NCBI RefSeq assembly: GCF_014199625.1
Contig: NZ_JACHNY010000006.1
Coordinates: 218,246 to 282,245 of the forward strand
Length of the DNA stretch: 64,000 nucleotides
From: Sphingomonas abaci
Lineage (GTDB): Bacteria > Pseudomonadota > Alphaproteobacteria > Sphingomonadales > Sphingomonadaceae
Reading direction: 5' to 3'
The position numbers and the translations under genes were made by a program. The notes under the pieces were generated by a model. The model saw only the letters and a program-made list of their open reading frames with translations. It did not search any database and was not told where the DNA came from. This document shows positions 38,956 to 49,085 of the stretch, in pieces (positions within the stretch are counted from its first letter, which is position 1; each line of letters starts with the position of its first letter).

Positions 38956-40016
38956 CGCACGGCTCTCGGCAGCAGGAGGCGGAATACGGTGGCGGCAGGC
39001 GCCCCCTCGCGCGCATATTGGACAATGCCGCCCATGTCGCGCACCAGCTTGTCGACCAGCGCCAGGCCCAACCCCTGCCCCTCCGGCCGGCTGGAGACGA
39101 ACGGGTCGAACAGATGCTCCACGATGTCGGCGGGCGCGCCGGGGCCGTTGTCGATCACGCAGATCTCGATCGGCAGCGGCACGCGCGGCTGCCCCGGCAC
39201 GCCTGCGCGAGTGACGCCGTGGCGATAGGCGGTGGTCATGGTCAGGCAGGGTGTCCGCACCTCGCGCACCGCTTCACGCGCGTTCTTCAGCAGGTTGATC
39301 AAGATCTGGGTCAGCGCGTCGCGATTGATCGCGGCCGGCGGTAGCGACGGATCGTAGCGTTCCTCGATCCGCACCCCGCGCGCGAAGCCCGCCTGCGCCA
39401 GCCCGCGCGCATGGGCGAGCAGCGGGTAGATGTTCTCGCCCGCGATCGGCAGCGGGCGGGTGTCGCTGAAATCCTGCATCCGGTCGATCAGCCCGGCGAT
39501 CCGGTCGACCTCGGTCGTGATGAGCTGGGTCAGCTCGCCCGCGCCCAGCAGCTGCGCCGCGCCGCGGATGCCCGACAGCGGGTTCTTGATCTCATGCGCC
39601 AGCATCGCCGCCGCGCCGACCGCGGCGCGCGCGCCCGCCCCGCGATCGCCGGCGGTCGCAAAGCGGCGCGCGCCGGCCGCATTGTGCAGCGTCACGGTGC
39701 GCCAGCCGGCATGGTCGGGGACTTTCGCCTCGACGAAATCGACGCGCATCCGCACGCCGCGCGCGGTCGCGATCTCGGTGTCGTAGACCGCGAAGCCGTG
39801 CCCGTCATGGGCCTGCGCCGCCTCGGGCGGGGGCAGGATCGCGGCGAGCGGCTGACCGCGCATCACCCGTTCGGACAGGTTGAGCAACTGCTCCGCCAGC
39901 GCATTGGCATGGGCGATCCGGTCGTCGGGATCGACCACCAGCACCGCGACCGGCAGCGCGGCGAACAGTTCGGCGAATCCGGGACGGCCCCGGACGCCCG
40001 GTTCAGGCGGCTTCAC
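38952..40016 (-). CDS. ntrB: Nitrogen regulation sensor kinase NtrB (GlnL)
   Basis: 354 residues, cytosolic. PAS domain near the start ([20 protein letters not shown]), HisKA with phosphoacceptor in [21 protein letters not shown]-box [14 protein letters not shown], and G-boxes VIDNGPGAP and [12 protein letters not shown]. NtrB phosphorylates or dephosphorylates NtrC under PII control. GTG start at 40016 overlaps the upstream dusB stop by 14 bases, an uncommonly large overlap for tandem genes. The order dusB-ntrB-ntrC-ntrY-ntrX is a classic alphaproteobacterial arrangement. Confidence 0.95.
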
Positions 40017-41001
40017 GCCGCCGCCACGGCGCGTAGAACTCGGCCAGCATCCGCTTCACCACCTCTGCGTCCGGCTGCTGATTGACGGTGTTGCGGAACT
40101 CGGCCGAACCGGTCAGTCCCTTGGTGTACCAGCCGATATGCTTGCGCGCCATGTTGACGCCGGTCACCGTGCCATAGTGCGAGAGCATCGCGTCATAATG
40201 CTCCGCCACCACGTCATATTGCTCGTCCAGATCGGGGTCCGGCCGGCGCTCGCCGGTCGACAGGAAATGCATCACCTGCCCCAGCAGCCAGGGCCGGCCA
40301 TAGGCGCCGCGCCCGATCATCACGCCGTCCGCGCCCGACTGTTCGAGCGCCGCGATCGAATCGTCGATGGTCAGGATATCGCCATTGACCAACACCGGCA
40401 AGTCGATCGCCTGCTTCACCTTCGACACGAAGCGCCAGTCGGCCTGGCCCTTGTACATCTGGTTGCGGGTGCGGCCATGGACCGTGATCATCTTCGCGCC
40501 CAGATCCTGGGCGATGCGCGCCAGTTCGGGGGCGTTCAGGCTGTCATGGCACCAGCCCATCCGCATCTTCAACGTGACCGGCGCGGACACCGCCTTGACC
40601 ACCGCGTCGATCAGCTGCGCCGCCAGCTTCAGGTCGCGCATCAGGGCCGAGCCGGCATCGCCGTTCGTCACCTTGCGCACCGGGCAGCCCATGTTGATGT
40701 CGATGATCGCCGCGCCGCGATCCTCGGCCAGCTTCGCCGCCTCGCCCATCTCATAGGGCGTGCAGCCGACCAGCTGCATCGACACCGGCTCCTCGGACAG
40801 ATGCCAGGCCGCCTTCTGGATCGACTGGCGCGTCTCGCGGATCGCGGCCTGCGACGCGATCATCTCGGTGACGTTGAGGCCCGAGCCGTAGCGGCGGACC
40901 AGGGTGCGGAACGGCATGTCGGTGACCCCCGTCATCGGCGCGAGCACGACGGGGCAATCGATCCGGACGGGGCCGATCTGGATGGGCTTGAAATGGTGCA
41001 T
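40003..41001 (-). CDS. dusB: tRNA-dihydrouridine synthase DusB
   Basis: 332 residues, standard length. FMN-binding TIM barrel beginning [20 protein letters not shown], with [12 protein letters not shown], the catalytic cysteine in [33 protein letters not shown] and the helical C-terminal domain ([20 protein letters not shown]). It reduces specific uridines in tRNA to dihydrouridine with NADPH. ATG at 41001 selected because the upstream in-frame residues are not conserved. First gene of the dusB-ntrBCYX operon, divergent from ispDF (88-base intergenic region). Confidence 0.96.
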   Translation of the reverse strand: MHHFKPIQIGPVRIDCPVVLAPMTGVTDMPFRTLVRRYGSGLNVTEMIASQAAIRETRQSIQKAAWHLSEEPVSMQLVGCTPYEMGEAAKLAEDRGAAIIDINMGCPVRKVTNGDAGSALMRDLKLAAQLIDAVVKAVSAPVTLKMRMGWCHDSLNAPELARIAQDLGAKMITVHGRTRNQMYKGQADWRFVSKVKQAIDLPVLVNGDILTIDDSIAALEQSGADGVMIGRGAYGRPWLLGQVMHFLSTGERRPDPDLDEQYDVVAEHYDAMLSHYGTVTGVNMARKHIGWYTKGLTGSAEFRNTVNQQPDAEVVKRMLAEFYAPWRRREAA

Positions 41002-41089
41002 AAGGCTGAAAACCGCCGGCTCCTTAGCGCAAAACCGGGCTTGCAACAAGCTATGGCCCCGGCCGCCCCGGTCCGCTAACCGGCGCGCC

Positions 41090-42241
41090 ATGGCACCGCC
41101 CCGCACCCTGGCCCTGATCCTCGCCGCCGGCAGCGGCAGCCGCGCCGGCGGCCGCTGGCCCAAGCAGTTCGCCACCGTCGCCGGCAAGCCGATGCTGCTC
41201 CATGCGGTCGAGCTGCTCGGCCGCCACCCGGCGATCGACGGCGTGGTCGTGGTCGCCGCGCCCGAGCGCATGGCGCAGGTCCGCGCGCTGATCGGCGACG
41301 CCGCGCTGGTCGAAGGTGGCGCGACCCGGCGCGAGTCGGTGGCCGCCGGCCTCGCCGCCCTGCCCGAGGACGCCGAGCGGGTCCTGGTGCACGACGCCGC
41401 CCGCCCCTTCGTCCCCTATGCGGTGATCGACCGGGTGGTGGCGGCGCTGGACGACCATGACGGCGCGACGCCGGTGCTGGCGGTCGCCGACACGCTGGTG
41501 CGGGGGCACGACTCGATGCTGGGCGACGTGGTGCCGCGCGCCGGGCTGCACCGCGTGCAGACGCCCCAGGGCTTCCGCCTCGCGGCCCTGCGCGCCGCCC
41601 ATGCCGCCTGGCCCGAGGGGGACGAGGCGACCGACGATACGCAGATGGTGCGGCGGCTTGGCGGCAGCGTCGCATTGGTGCAGGGCGATCCCATGCTGGA
41701 AAAAGTCACCTACCCCGAGGATTTCGCTGCCGCGGAGTCGCGTGTGCAATGGGAAAGCCGCTCGGCCAGCGGTTTCGACGTGCATCGGCTGGAGGCCGGT
41801 GAGGAATTGTGGCTGGGCGGCGTTCGGATCCCGCACGACAAGGGGCTGTCGGGTCATTCCGATGCCGATGTCGCACTCCATGCGCTGACCGATGCGCTGC
41901 TCGGCACGATCGCCGCGGGCGACATCGGCACGCATTTCCCGCCCAGCGACCCGCAATGGCGCGGCGCTGCCTCCGACCAGTTCCTGGCCCATGCCGCCAA
42001 GCTGATCGCCGACAAGGGCGGGCGAATCGATTTCGTCGACCTGACGATCATCTGCGAAGCGCCCAAAATCGGCCCGCACCGCGCCGCCATGGTCGCGCGG
42101 ATCGGCGAGATTCTGGACCTGCCCGCCGACCGCATCAGCCTGAAGGCGACGACTACGGAGCGGCTGGGCTTCACCGGCCGGGGCGAGGGCATCGCGACCC
42201 AGGCGATGGCGACCGTCAGCCTGCCCCGGACGCCGCGCTGA
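41090..42241 (+). CDS. ispDF: Bifunctional IspD/IspF (MEP isoprenoid pathway)
   Basis: 383 residues, a fusion of two MEP-pathway enzymes. IspD (1-~225): [20 protein letters not shown] (CTP loop), [17 protein letters not shown]-like [10 protein letters not shown]; it makes CDP-methylerythritol. IspF (~230-383): [13 protein letters not shown] (Asp-x-His metal ligand), [24 protein letters not shown] and [16 protein letters not shown]; it makes 2-C-methylerythritol 2,4-cyclodiphosphate. Fusion of IspD and IspF is established in several alphaproteobacteria. ATG at 41090 chosen as MAPPRTLAL gives the usual N terminus. The stop overlaps the next gene by one base (TGATG). Confidence 0.96.
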   Translation: MAPPRTLALILAAGSGSRAGGRWPKQFATVAGKPMLLHAVELLGRHPAIDGVVVVAAPERMAQVRALIGDAALVEGGATRRESVAAGLAALPEDAERVLVHDAARPFVPYAVIDRVVAALDDHDGATPVLAVADTLVRGHDSMLGDVVPRAGLHRVQTPQGFRLAALRAAHAAWPEGDEATDDTQMVRRLGGSVALVQGDPMLEKVTYPEDFAAAESRVQWESRSASGFDVHRLEAGEELWLGGVRIPHDKGLSGHSDADVALHALTDALLGTIAAGDIGTHFPPSDPQWRGAASDQFLAHAAKLIADKGGRIDFVDLTIICEAPKIGPHRAAMVARIGEILDLPADRISLKATTTERLGFTGRGEGIATQAMATVSLPRTPR

Positions 42242-42783
42242 TGCGCGTCCGCTTCCGTCTCGCCGCCCTGTTCGTCGCGCCGGCGCTGCTCGCCAGCCCG
42301 GCCGCGGCGCAGCGTCCCTGCCTGACCAGCGCGGAGGCCGAGTCGCTCGCCACCGTTGCCCTGCCCGACGTGATCCGCGAGACCGGCCGCGTCTGTGCGC
42401 AGCGCCTGCCCGCGACCAGCCTGATCCGAAGCGGCAGCGGCCCGCTGATCGCCAAATACCAGGCCGCCGCCGACCGGGCCTGGCCGGCGGCGCAGGGCGC
42501 GATCGTCAAGCTCAGCGACCCGGCGGTCACACTGCTGCTGCAGTCCGAATACGCCCGACCGGTGCTGACCAGCCTGATCGCGCCCCTGGTGGTCGGCCGC
42601 GTCGCGATCGAGGATTGCGGCACGGTGGATCGGCTGGTCACGCTGCTCGAACCGCTGCCGCCCGCCAACACGGCCGGCGTGATCGTCACCGTCCTGCGCT
42701 ATCTGAAGGCGGACAAGACCAAATCCGTGGCTAAATCGGGCAAGACCGGCCTTCCCGAAATCCCGCTTTGCCCGCAGCCGTGA
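42241..42783 (+). CDS. Secreted hypothetical protein
   Basis: 180 residues with signal peptide [20 protein letters not shown] ending near AAAQ, then an alpha-helical domain ([40 protein letters not shown]). Two cysteine pairs (RPCLTSA, GRVCAQR, IEDCGTV) could form disulfides. One-base overlap with the ispDF stop, eight bases before pncC, so an ispDF-linked operon. I do not recognise a family; similar short secreted proteins are common in sphingomonads. Confidence 0.65.
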   Translation: MRVRFRLAALFVAPALLASPAAAQRPCLTSAEAESLATVALPDVIRETGRVCAQRLPATSLIRSGSGPLIAKYQAAADRAWPAAQGAIVKLSDPAVTLLLQSEYARPVLTSLIAPLVVGRVAIEDCGTVDRLVTLLEPLPPANTAGVIVTVLRYLKADKTKSVAKSGKTGLPEIPLCPQP

Positions 42784-42790
42784 CGAGACC

Positions 42791-43342
42791 ATGATGACCG
42801 ATACCCTTCTCCCCCATTCGCTGGTCGAGGCCGCGCGCCGCGTGATCGACGCCAACCGCGCCGCCGGCCGCACCATCGCGGTCGCCGAAAGCTGCACCGG
42901 CGGGCTGGTCGCGGCGGCGCTGACCGAAATCCCCGGCTCGTCCGATGTGTTCGTCGCCTCCTTCGTCACCTATGCCGACCAGGCCAAGCGCAACCTGCTG
43001 AAGGTCGGCGGCGACATATTGGAGACGTTCGGCGCGGTGTCGGTCGCCGTCGCGTGGAGCATGGCGCGCGGCGCGCTGGAAAAGAGCGGCGCGGACATCG
43101 CCGTGTCGATCACCGGCATCGCCGGCCCCGGCGGCGGTTCGGAGCGCAAACCCGTCGGCACCGTGGTCTTCGCCCGCGCCGACAAGGGCGGCGACGCATC
43201 GGAAATTCATGCCGATCGCAAACTGTTCCCCGACACTGGTCGGGGCGGCATCCGGCTTCAAGCGGCGCTGTGCGCGCTCGAGCTGCTGCTGCCGTCGGAA
43301 GTGCCGCCGGTCGTCGAGGTCGAGGCCGATCCCGCGCCGTAG
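42791..43342 (+). CDS. pncC: CinA-family nicotinamide-nucleotide amidohydrolase PncC
   Basis: 183 residues. The CinA C-terminal domain hallmarks are present: [40 protein letters not shown] and [20 protein letters not shown]. It deamidates nicotinamide mononucleotide to nicotinate mononucleotide in pyridine recycling. Two ATGs in tandem at 42791/42794. The last 85 bases are antisense to the 3' end of ratA, so the C termini of both proteins are shaped by the overlap. Co-directional with ispDF and the secreted protein. Confidence 0.9.
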   Translation: MMTDTLLPHSLVEAARRVIDANRAAGRTIAVAESCTGGLVAAALTEIPGSSDVFVASFVTYADQAKRNLLKVGGDILETFGAVSVAVAWSMARGALEKSGADIAVSITGIAGPGGGSERKPVGTVVFARADKGGDASEIHADRKLFPDTGRGGIRLQAALCALELLLPSEVPPVVEVEADPAP

Positions 43343-43761
43343 AGCGCGGCGGCGCGCGTCTCGAACGCGCCGATCATGCGGCGGAGCGCGGTGCCGAACA
43401 CCTGCCCTGCCAGCATCTCGAACACCCGGTTCTTAAAAGCGAAGTCGACCGAGAAGTCGACCGCGCAGCCGCCCGGCTCGGGCCGGAAGCGCCAGTCGTT
43501 GCGCAGATACTTTAGCGGCCCGTCGACATAATCGACGCTGATCCGCTCGGGTCGGCTCTTTTCGACGCGACTGGTGAAGGTCTCGCGCAACCCCTTGAAG
43601 CCGACGATCATGTCGGCCACCGTCTCCGTCTCGCTATCCTGGCGCACCCGCATCGCGCTGACCCAGGGCAGGAATTCGGGATAGCGCCGCACATCGGCGA
43701 CCAGGTCGAACATCTGTTCGGCCGTATAGGGCAGATGGCGGGTTTCGCTATGCTTGGGCAT
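43258..43761 (-). CDS. RatA/COQ10-family START-domain protein
   Basis: 167 residues. Coenzyme Q-binding START fold: [57 protein letters not shown] and [17 protein letters not shown]. Homologues are annotated as RatA toxin or as COQ10-like ubiquinone chaperones; in alphaproteobacteria the latter is more likely. The C-terminal ~26 residues are a serine/threonine/glycine low-complexity tail ([20 protein letters not shown]), generated where the gene runs antisense into pncC. Downstream of lipA by 15 bases on the same strand. Confidence 0.9.
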   Translation of the reverse strand: MPKHSETRHLPYTAEQMFDLVADVRRYPEFLPWVSAMRVRQDSETETVADMIVGFKGLRETFTSRVEKSRPERISVDYVDGPLKYLRNDWRFRPEPGGCAVDFSVDFAFKNRVFEMLAGQVFGTALRRMIGAFETRAAALYGAGSASTSTTGGTSDGSSSSSAHSAA

Positions 43762-43776
43762 CGGGTCCTAGGCCTC

Positions 43777-44769
43777 TCAGGCGCCGATCGCGATCCGTCC
43801 GGCTTTCGCCGCGAGCTGCGCGTCCCGCGCCGCCTTCATCTTCGCGAAGTCGTCGCCGGCATGATAGCTGGACCGGGTCAGCGGCGACGAGGCGACCAGC
43901 AGAAAGCCCTTGGCCCGCGCGATCGCAGCATAGGCGTCGAACGCCTTGGGCGGCACGAACTCCGCCACCTTCGCATGGCGCGGCGTCGGCTGGAGATATT
44001 GCCCCATGGTCAGGAAATCGATGCCGGCCGAGCGCATGTCGTCCATGACCTGATGGACTTCCAGTCGCTCCTCGCCCAGGCCCAGCATGATGCCCGACTT
44101 GGTGAAGATCGACGGATCGAGCTTCTTCACGCTCTCCAGCAGGCGGATCGACGCGTAGTAGCGCGCGCCCGGTCGGATCGTCGGATAGAGCCTGGGCACC
44201 GTCTCCAGATTATGGTTGTAGACGTCGGGCCGGGCGGCGACGATCGCCTCCACTGCCGCTTCGTGCTTGTTGCGAAAATCCGGGGTCAGGATTTCGATCG
44301 TGGTGACCGGGTTCGACTTGCGGATCGCCTCAATCACCTTGACGAACTGCTTGGCGCCGCCGTCCGGCAGGTCGTCGCGGTCGACCGAGGTGATGACGAT
44401 GTGCTGCAGGCCCATCTGCGCGGCGGCGTCGGCGACGTTCTGCGGCTCCATCGGATCGACCGCGCGCGGCATCCCCGTCTTCACGTTGCAGAAGGCGCAG
44501 GCGCGCGTGCAGGTGTCGCCCAGGATCATGACGGTCGCATGCTTCTTCGACCAGCACTCGCCGATATTGGGGCAGGCCGCCTCTTCGCAGACGGTGGTCA
44601 GGCTTTTCGAGCGCATCAGCTCGCGCGTCGCGGCGAAGCCGGCCGAGGTCGGCGCCTTCACCCGGATCCAGTCGGGCTTGCGGACCCGTTCCGGACGGGC
44701 GAGCGGTGTCATCTCGTTCATCCCCGCCAGATAGGCGCGGCGCACGCGATTGTCATCCACCCGCGTCAT
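43777..44769 (-). CDS. lipA: Lipoyl synthase
   Basis: 330 residues. Radical-SAM enzyme with the auxiliary cluster cysteines in [13 protein letters not shown] and the SAM cluster CxxxCxxC in [12 protein letters not shown], plus [31 protein letters not shown] and the C-terminal SSYHAGDD region near residue 310. It inserts sulfurs into octanoyl chains on E2 and H-protein subunits. ATG at 44769 begins [16 protein letters not shown]; a shorter start at [16 protein letters not shown] is possible. Operon with ratA; divergent from rarA. Confidence 0.96.
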   Translation of the reverse strand: MTRVDDNRVRRAYLAGMNEMTPLARPERVRKPDWIRVKAPTSAGFAATRELMRSKSLTTVCEEAACPNIGECWSKKHATVMILGDTCTRACAFCNVKTGMPRAVDPMEPQNVADAAAQMGLQHIVITSVDRDDLPDGGAKQFVKVIEAIRKSNPVTTIEILTPDFRNKHEAAVEAIVAARPDVYNHNLETVPRLYPTIRPGARYYASIRLLESVKKLDPSIFTKSGIMLGLGEERLEVHQVMDDMRSAGIDFLTMGQYLQPTPRHAKVAEFVPPKAFDAYAAIARAKGFLLVASSPLTRSSYHAGDDFAKMKAARDAQLAAKAGRIAIGA

Positions 44770-44831
44770 GCCGACGCCGCCTTTCGTGCAGGACGCGTGA
44801 CGTGCGGCGGCACACATCCTACATCACGCGG

Positions 44832-46145
44832 ATGGCCGACCTGTTCGCCGGTATCGATCCGCCCCCCGCCCCGCCCGCCGACCCCGCCCCCGACGCGCCG
44901 CTGGCCGACCGGCTACGCCCGCGCACGCTCGCCGAGGTGGTCGGACAGACGCACCTGACCGGCCCCGATGGCGCGATCGGGCGCATGGTCGCGGCGGGGC
45001 GGCTGTCGTCGATGATCCTGTGGGGCCCGCCCGGCACCGGCAAGACCACGACGGCGCGGCTGCTCGCCGATGCGGTGGCCTTGCGCTTCGTCGCCATCTC
45101 CGCCGTCTTCTCCGGCGTCGCCGACCTGAAAAAGGCGTTCGCGGAAGCGCGCGACCATGCCCGGCTCGGCAAGCGCACGCTGTTGTTCGTGGACGAGATC
45201 CACCGCTTCAACCGCGCGCAGCAGGACGGCTTCCTGCCATATGTCGAGGACGGCACCGTCACCCTGGTCGGGGCGACAACCGAAAACCCGTCCTTCGAAC
45301 TCAACGCCGCCTTGCTCAGCCGCGCCCAGGTGCTGATCCTCCACCGGCTCGACCGGGATGCGCTGGAATTGCTGCTCGCCCGCGCCGAGGCGGTGATGGA
45401 GCGCCCCCTGCCGGTGACCGAGGCGGCGCGCGACGCGCTGGTCGCCAGTGCCGATGGCGACGGCCGCTTCCTGCTCAACCAGGCGGAGACGCTCTTTTCG
45501 GTCGACCTGGCCGCGCCGCTCGACCCGGCGGGCCTCTCAGCCTTCCTGCAACGCCGCGTCGCCGTCTATGACAAGGACCGCGAGGGGCATTACAATCTCA
45601 TCTCCGCGCTCCACAAATCGATCCGGGGTTCGGACCCGCAAGCCGCGCTCTACTATCTCGCCCGGATGCTGACCGCCGGCGAAGACCCGCTGTTCCTGCT
45701 GCGCCGCCTCACCCGCGCGGCGGTGGAGGATATCGGCCTGGCCGACCCGCAGGCGCTGACCCAGTGCATCGCCGCCAAGGACACGTACGACTTCCTCGGC
45801 TCGCCCGAGGGCGAACTGGCGATCGCCCAGGCCTGTGTCTATCTGGCGACCGCGCCGAAATCCAACGCGGTCTACAAGGCGCAGAAGGCGGCGTGGAAGA
45901 CCGCGCGCGAGACCGGCTCGCTGATGCCACCCGACAACATCCTGAACGCGCCGACCAAGCTGATGAAGCAGATCGGCTATGGCCAGGGGTACGAGTACGA
46001 CCATGACGCCGAGGACGGCTTCTCCGGCGCCAATTACTGGCCCGAGGCGCTGGGGCCGCAGCGCTTCTACGAGCCGACCGAACGCGGCTTCGAGAAGCGG
46101 ATCGGCGAGCGGCTGGCCTGGTGGGACGAGCGTCGCCGGCGCTGA
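44832..46145 (+). CDS. rarA: Replication-associated recombination protein A (MgsA)
   Basis: 437 residues, the typical size. N-terminal LADRLRPRTLAEVVGQTHLT, AAA+ Walker A GPPGTGKTTTARLL, Walker B LLFVDEIHRFNRAQQDGFLP, sensor GATTENPSFELN, and the C-terminal tetramerisation domain (PDNILNAPTKLMKQIGYGQG). RarA/WRNIP1-like ATPases act at stalled forks. ATG at 44832 yields MADLFAGIDPPPAPP; upstream frames are non-homologous. Followed 41 bases later by a SpoU methyltransferase gene. Confidence 0.96.
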   Translation: MADLFAGIDPPPAPPADPAPDAPLADRLRPRTLAEVVGQTHLTGPDGAIGRMVAAGRLSSMILWGPPGTGKTTTARLLADAVALRFVAISAVFSGVADLKKAFAEARDHARLGKRTLLFVDEIHRFNRAQQDGFLPYVEDGTVTLVGATTENPSFELNAALLSRAQVLILHRLDRDALELLLARAEAVMERPLPVTEAARDALVASADGDGRFLLNQAETLFSVDLAAPLDPAGLSAFLQRRVAVYDKDREGHYNLISALHKSIRGSDPQAALYYLARMLTAGEDPLFLLRRLTRAAVEDIGLADPQALTQCIAAKDTYDFLGSPEGELAIAQACVYLATAPKSNAVYKAQKAAWKTARETGSLMPPDNILNAPTKLMKQIGYGQGYEYDHDAEDGFSGANYWPEALGPQRFYEPTERGFEKRIGERLAWWDERRRR

Positions 46146-46186
46146 GCCCGCTTGCGGTCGGGCGCGGGGGACGGCAGGACGGCCGC

Positions 46187-46987
46187 ATGCCTCGTCAGAT
46201 CACCGCCTATTCCAATCCGCTGGTCAAAAGCGTCCGGGACCTGCGCGACAAGCGCCACCGCCGCGAACAGCGCCGCTTTCTGGCCGAGGGCCTGCGCATC
46301 CTGACCGAGGCGCGCGAGGGCGGCCGCCTGCCCTCGCTGCTGTTCTTCGCCGCCGCCAGCGCGCAGCATCCGCTGGTCATGCGCCTGATCGACGCGGTCG
46401 AGGCGGCGGGCGGCGAGGCGATCGAGACAGTGCCCGACATCCTCTCCAAATTGTCCGGCAAGGACAATCCCCAGGCTGTGGTCGGTGTGTTCGAGGAATT
46501 CGAGACGTCGCTCGGCGAACTCGACCGGTCGCGCGCCGGCCTCTGGCTGGTCGCGGAGCGGCTGCGCGATCCGGGCAATCTCGGTACGATCCTGCGCACC
46601 GGCGACGCGGTCGGGGCCGGCGGGCTGATCCTGGTCGGCGAATGCGTCGACCCCTTTTCCGTGGAGGCGGTGCGCGCCAGCATGGGCGCGCTGTTCACCG
46701 TGCCGGTGGTCCGGACCGAATGGCAGCCCTTTCTCGCCTGGCTGCGCCAGGGGCCGGGCCAGCTCGTTGGCCTTAGCCTCGACACGGAGCATGATTATCG
46801 CGCCGCACGCTACGCCGCGCCGACCTTCCTCCTCACCGGCAACGAGGCGCAGGGGATGCCGGCCGATTACGCGGCCGCGTGCGACCTGCTGGTCAAGATC
46901 CCGATGCTGGGCAAGGCGGACAGCCTGAACGCGGCGGTGGCGACGGCGGTGATGGCCTATGAAGTGCTGGCGCAACAGCGCGGTTGA
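46187..46987 (+). CDS. SpoU/TrmH-family RNA 2'-O-methyltransferase
   Basis: 266 residues. N-terminal substrate-binding domain (YSNPLVKSVRDLRDKRHRRE, RFLAEGLRILTEA) and SPOUT catalytic domain with the three knot motifs LRDPGNLGTILRTGDAVGAG, LLTGNEAQGMPAD and IPMLGKADSLNAAVATAVMA. It methylates ribose 2'-OH in rRNA or tRNA using SAM; which RNA cannot be told. ATG at 46187 with GGACGG upstream. Transcribed in line with rarA. Confidence 0.92.
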   Translation: MPRQITAYSNPLVKSVRDLRDKRHRREQRRFLAEGLRILTEAREGGRLPSLLFFAAASAQHPLVMRLIDAVEAAGGEAIETVPDILSKLSGKDNPQAVVGVFEEFETSLGELDRSRAGLWLVAERLRDPGNLGTILRTGDAVGAGGLILVGECVDPFSVEAVRASMGALFTVPVVRTEWQPFLAWLRQGPGQLVGLSLDTEHDYRAARYAAPTFLLTGNEAQGMPADYAAACDLLVKIPMLGKADSLNAAVATAVMAYEVLAQQRG

Positions 46988-47017
46988 GCAAGGGCGGCTG
47001 GCCCGGGGAGAGCGACG

Positions 47018-47398
47018 ATGCGGATGATGGTGGTGATGATGGGAATGGCGATGCTGGCGGCCTGTTCGGGCGCACCCGAGGCGCCGCCGCCCGCCGATCC
47101 GGTCGCGCTGGCCAAGGCGTCCGCCGCTCAGATCCTGGCTTCCGCACCCAAGTCGCTGGGTGGCGGCGTGAGGATCACCGGCGCGGCGGCGGAGGGGCGG
47201 ACGCTGACCATCGCGCTCGACGGCATGGACGACTGGCGCGGGCAATATAGCGACGCCTCCATGGCGACGACGATGAAGCGCGGCATCTGCTTCGAGCCGG
47301 GCGTCGAGGCGCTGACCAAGGCTAAGGGGCTGGTCCGCCTGCAAAGCCGCGACGCCAAGGGGGTGGCGCTGCCGCCCCTGCTGATCGACGCGTGCTGA
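47018..47398 (+). CDS. Small lipoprotein, unknown
   Basis: 126 residues. Methionine-rich signal peptide ending in a clear lipobox, MLAACSGAPEAPPP (Cys16). Mature part is small with two further cysteines (RGICFEPG and a final LIDAC). GGGGAGAG before the ATG is a good ribosome site. Monocistronic, 30 bases after the methyltransferase stop and followed by the hairpin at 47422. No known family. Confidence 0.7.
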   Translation: MRMMVVMMGMAMLAACSGAPEAPPPADPVALAKASAAQILASAPKSLGGGVRITGAAAEGRTLTIALDGMDDWRGQYSDASMATTMKRGICFEPGVEALTKAKGLVRLQSRDAKGVALPPLLIDAC

Positions 47399-47421
47399 TC
47401 GGCATAGGGTAGGATCCGCGC

Positions 47422-47467
47422 GAGGAGGTGGAGAGGGTTTTGCATCGGGAAGCCTCTCCTCCTCCCC
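47422..47467 (+). terminator. Purine-rich hairpin after lipoprotein gene
   Basis: GAGGAGGTGGAGAGG pairs with CCTCTCCTCCTCCCC over 15 positions with two mismatches and a 16-base loop, 24 bases past the lipoprotein stop. Likely a terminator or 3' stabilising hairpin; the second arm is followed by TTCCTGTT. Confidence 0.55.
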
Positions 47468-47473
47468 TTCCTG

Positions 47474-47573
47474 TTCCCCGGCGAAGGCCGGGGCTCGGTG
47501 GGGGACAAAGGTGATGGAGCGCAACGCCCCGTTACCACCGCCTTTCCAACTGGGCCGGGGCCTTTGCCGGAAA
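47474..47573. repeat. ~100-base imperfect palindromic element (REP-like)
   Basis: The half-element TTCCCCGGCGAAGGCC (47474-47489) reappears inverted and degenerate at 47557-47573, and the similarity continues inward through GGCTCGGTGGGGGACAAAGG and its inverted counterpart in CCTTTCCAACTGGGCC. Most differences between the arms are C/T or A/G, which still allow G.U pairing in RNA. The core CCCCGGC-GAAG-GCCGGGG also folds alone. From memory, this CCCCGGCGAAGGCCGGGG core is a common dispersed intergenic repeat in sphingomonads. It lies between convergent genes (lipoprotein, rmuC) and may terminate both. Confidence 0.6.
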
Positions 47574-47648
47574 TCGAGGGGTTAGCAAACGAGCCCCCCC
47601 TCGATCATGCGACCTTCTCGCGTATCTGCGTGACCACGCCTCGCTCGC

Positions 47649-49085
47649 TCACTCCGCGGCCGTCACCAACTTGGTCAGCGGCCGCGCGGACTGTTCGCCG
47701 ACGGGCAGCGGCTCGATCGTCTTGCCGGCGGTGTCGATCTTGAGCTGTTCGAAACGTCGCGCCTGGGTCAGCACCTGGCTCTCCAGCGAGCCGACGAACT
47801 GGTTGTAGGCGGTCATCGCCGTGTCGAGATTGCGACCGAGCTTCGACACATGCCCGCCCATCGTCGCCAGGCGGGCATAGAGGTCCTTGCCCAGCATCCC
47901 GATCTCGCGCGCCTGCTCGGCCAGCATCTCCTGCCGCCACACCGCCGCGACCGTACGCGCGATCGCGATCAGGTTGGTCGGGGTCGCCAGCAGCACGCGC
48001 TTGTCGAACGCATAGTCCCACAGGGTCGAGTCCTGCTCCAGCGCGGCGGAGAGGAAATGCTCGCCCGGCACGAACATCACGACATAATCCGGCGTATCGT
48101 CGAACTGCGTCCAATAGCTCTTCGCGCCTAGGCCATTCACATGCGCGCGCATCGAGGCAGCATGGCGGGCCAGGCCGATCTGCCGCGCCTCGTCGTCGAT
48201 CGCGCCGAACGCGTCCTGATAGTCGTTGAGCGATACCTTCGCGTCGATGACCAGCGACTTGCCACCCGGGACGCGGACGATCGCGTCGGGGCGCAGCCGC
48301 CCGCCCTCGCCATCCGACACGCTGACCTCGGTCGCGAAATCGGTATGTTCGGACAGGCCGCAATTCTCCAGCACGTTGCGCAGCTGCTGCTCGCCCCACC
48401 GCCCGCGCGCCTTCGGCGCGTTGCGCAGCGCGTTGACCAGCTTTGCCGCCTCGCTGCGCACCGTCTCCTGGCCGACGCGCATCGACTCCATCAGTCCCTG
48501 CAGGTTGCCGAACGCGTCGCGCCGCTCCTTCTCGACCTGGGCGACGCCCTCCTCATAACGCTGAAGCCGATCGTTGACCGGCTGGAGCAGCGCGCTGAGC
48601 TTCGCGCCCTGCGCCGCCTCGGATGCGGCGAAGCGGGCATTGGCCTGTTCGAGGAACTGGGTTTGCGCCGACTCGAGCGCCCTGGCCGCCGCCGCGCCGA
48701 ACTGCGCGGTCATCGTCTCGCGCGCCTCGTGCAACTGACGCAGCGTCTGCTGGTGCGCCGCCTCGCGTTCCGCCGATTGCGCGCGCAAGGCCGCCAGCTC
48801 CTGCGCCGCCGATCGCAGGGCGTGCAGCTCGGCGGTCAGCGCCTGATAGGCGGCGTGCCGTTCCTCGCCCTGCGCGCGGAGCATCGCCACGTCCTGCATC
48901 GCCTGGTTGCGCTCGCGCTCGACCGAGTCGCGGGCCTGCCGCACCAGATCGGCGTCGGCCGCACGCTGCCGGGCCAGCGCCAGGTCCGCCGCCAATCCGG
49001 CCGCCTTGCGCCCCGCGAGCAGCCAGCCGATCGCAAGGCCGGCCATCAGCGCGAACAGCGCGGCGATCACCAGTTCGGCCGTCAT
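47649..49085 (-). CDS. rmuC: DNA recombination protein RmuC
   Basis: 478 residues. N-terminal membrane anchor (VIAALFALMAGLAIGWLLAG), a long coiled coil (~30-200, e.g. LAADLALARQRAADADLVRQ), then the PD-(D/E)xK-like RmuC domain with GRWGEQQLRNVLENCGLSEH, DAIVRVPGGKSLVIDAKVSL and VVMFVPGEHFLSAALEQD. RmuC limits inversions at short repeats and is a putative nuclease. ATG at 49085. Separated from the peptide deformylase gene by 136 bases. Confidence 0.94.
   Translation of the reverse strand: MTAELVIAALFALMAGLAIGWLLAGRKAAGLAADLALARQRAADADLVRQARDSVERERNQAMQDVAMLRAQGEERHAAYQALTAELHALRSAAQELAALRAQSAEREAAHQQTLRQLHEARETMTAQFGAAAARALESAQTQFLEQANARFAASEAAQGAKLSALLQPVNDRLQRYEEGVAQVEKERRDAFGNLQGLMESMRVGQETVRSEAAKLVNALRNAPKARGRWGEQQLRNVLENCGLSEHTDFATEVSVSDGEGGRLRPDAIVRVPGGKSLVIDAKVSLNDYQDAFGAIDDEARQIGLARHAASMRAHVNGLGAKSYWTQFDDTPDYVVMFVPGEHFLSAALEQDSTLWDYAFDKRVLLATPTNLIAIARTVAAVWRQEMLAEQAREIGMLGKDLYARLATMGGHVSKLGRNLDTAMTAYNQFVGSLESQVLTQARRFEQLKIDTAGKTIEPLPVGEQSARPLTKLVTAAE

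Noticed and set aside
43258..43761. RatA toxin of a type II toxin-antitoxin system
   Set aside because: No antitoxin partner; sequence and lipA linkage fit the COQ10-like START family in alphaproteobacteria.
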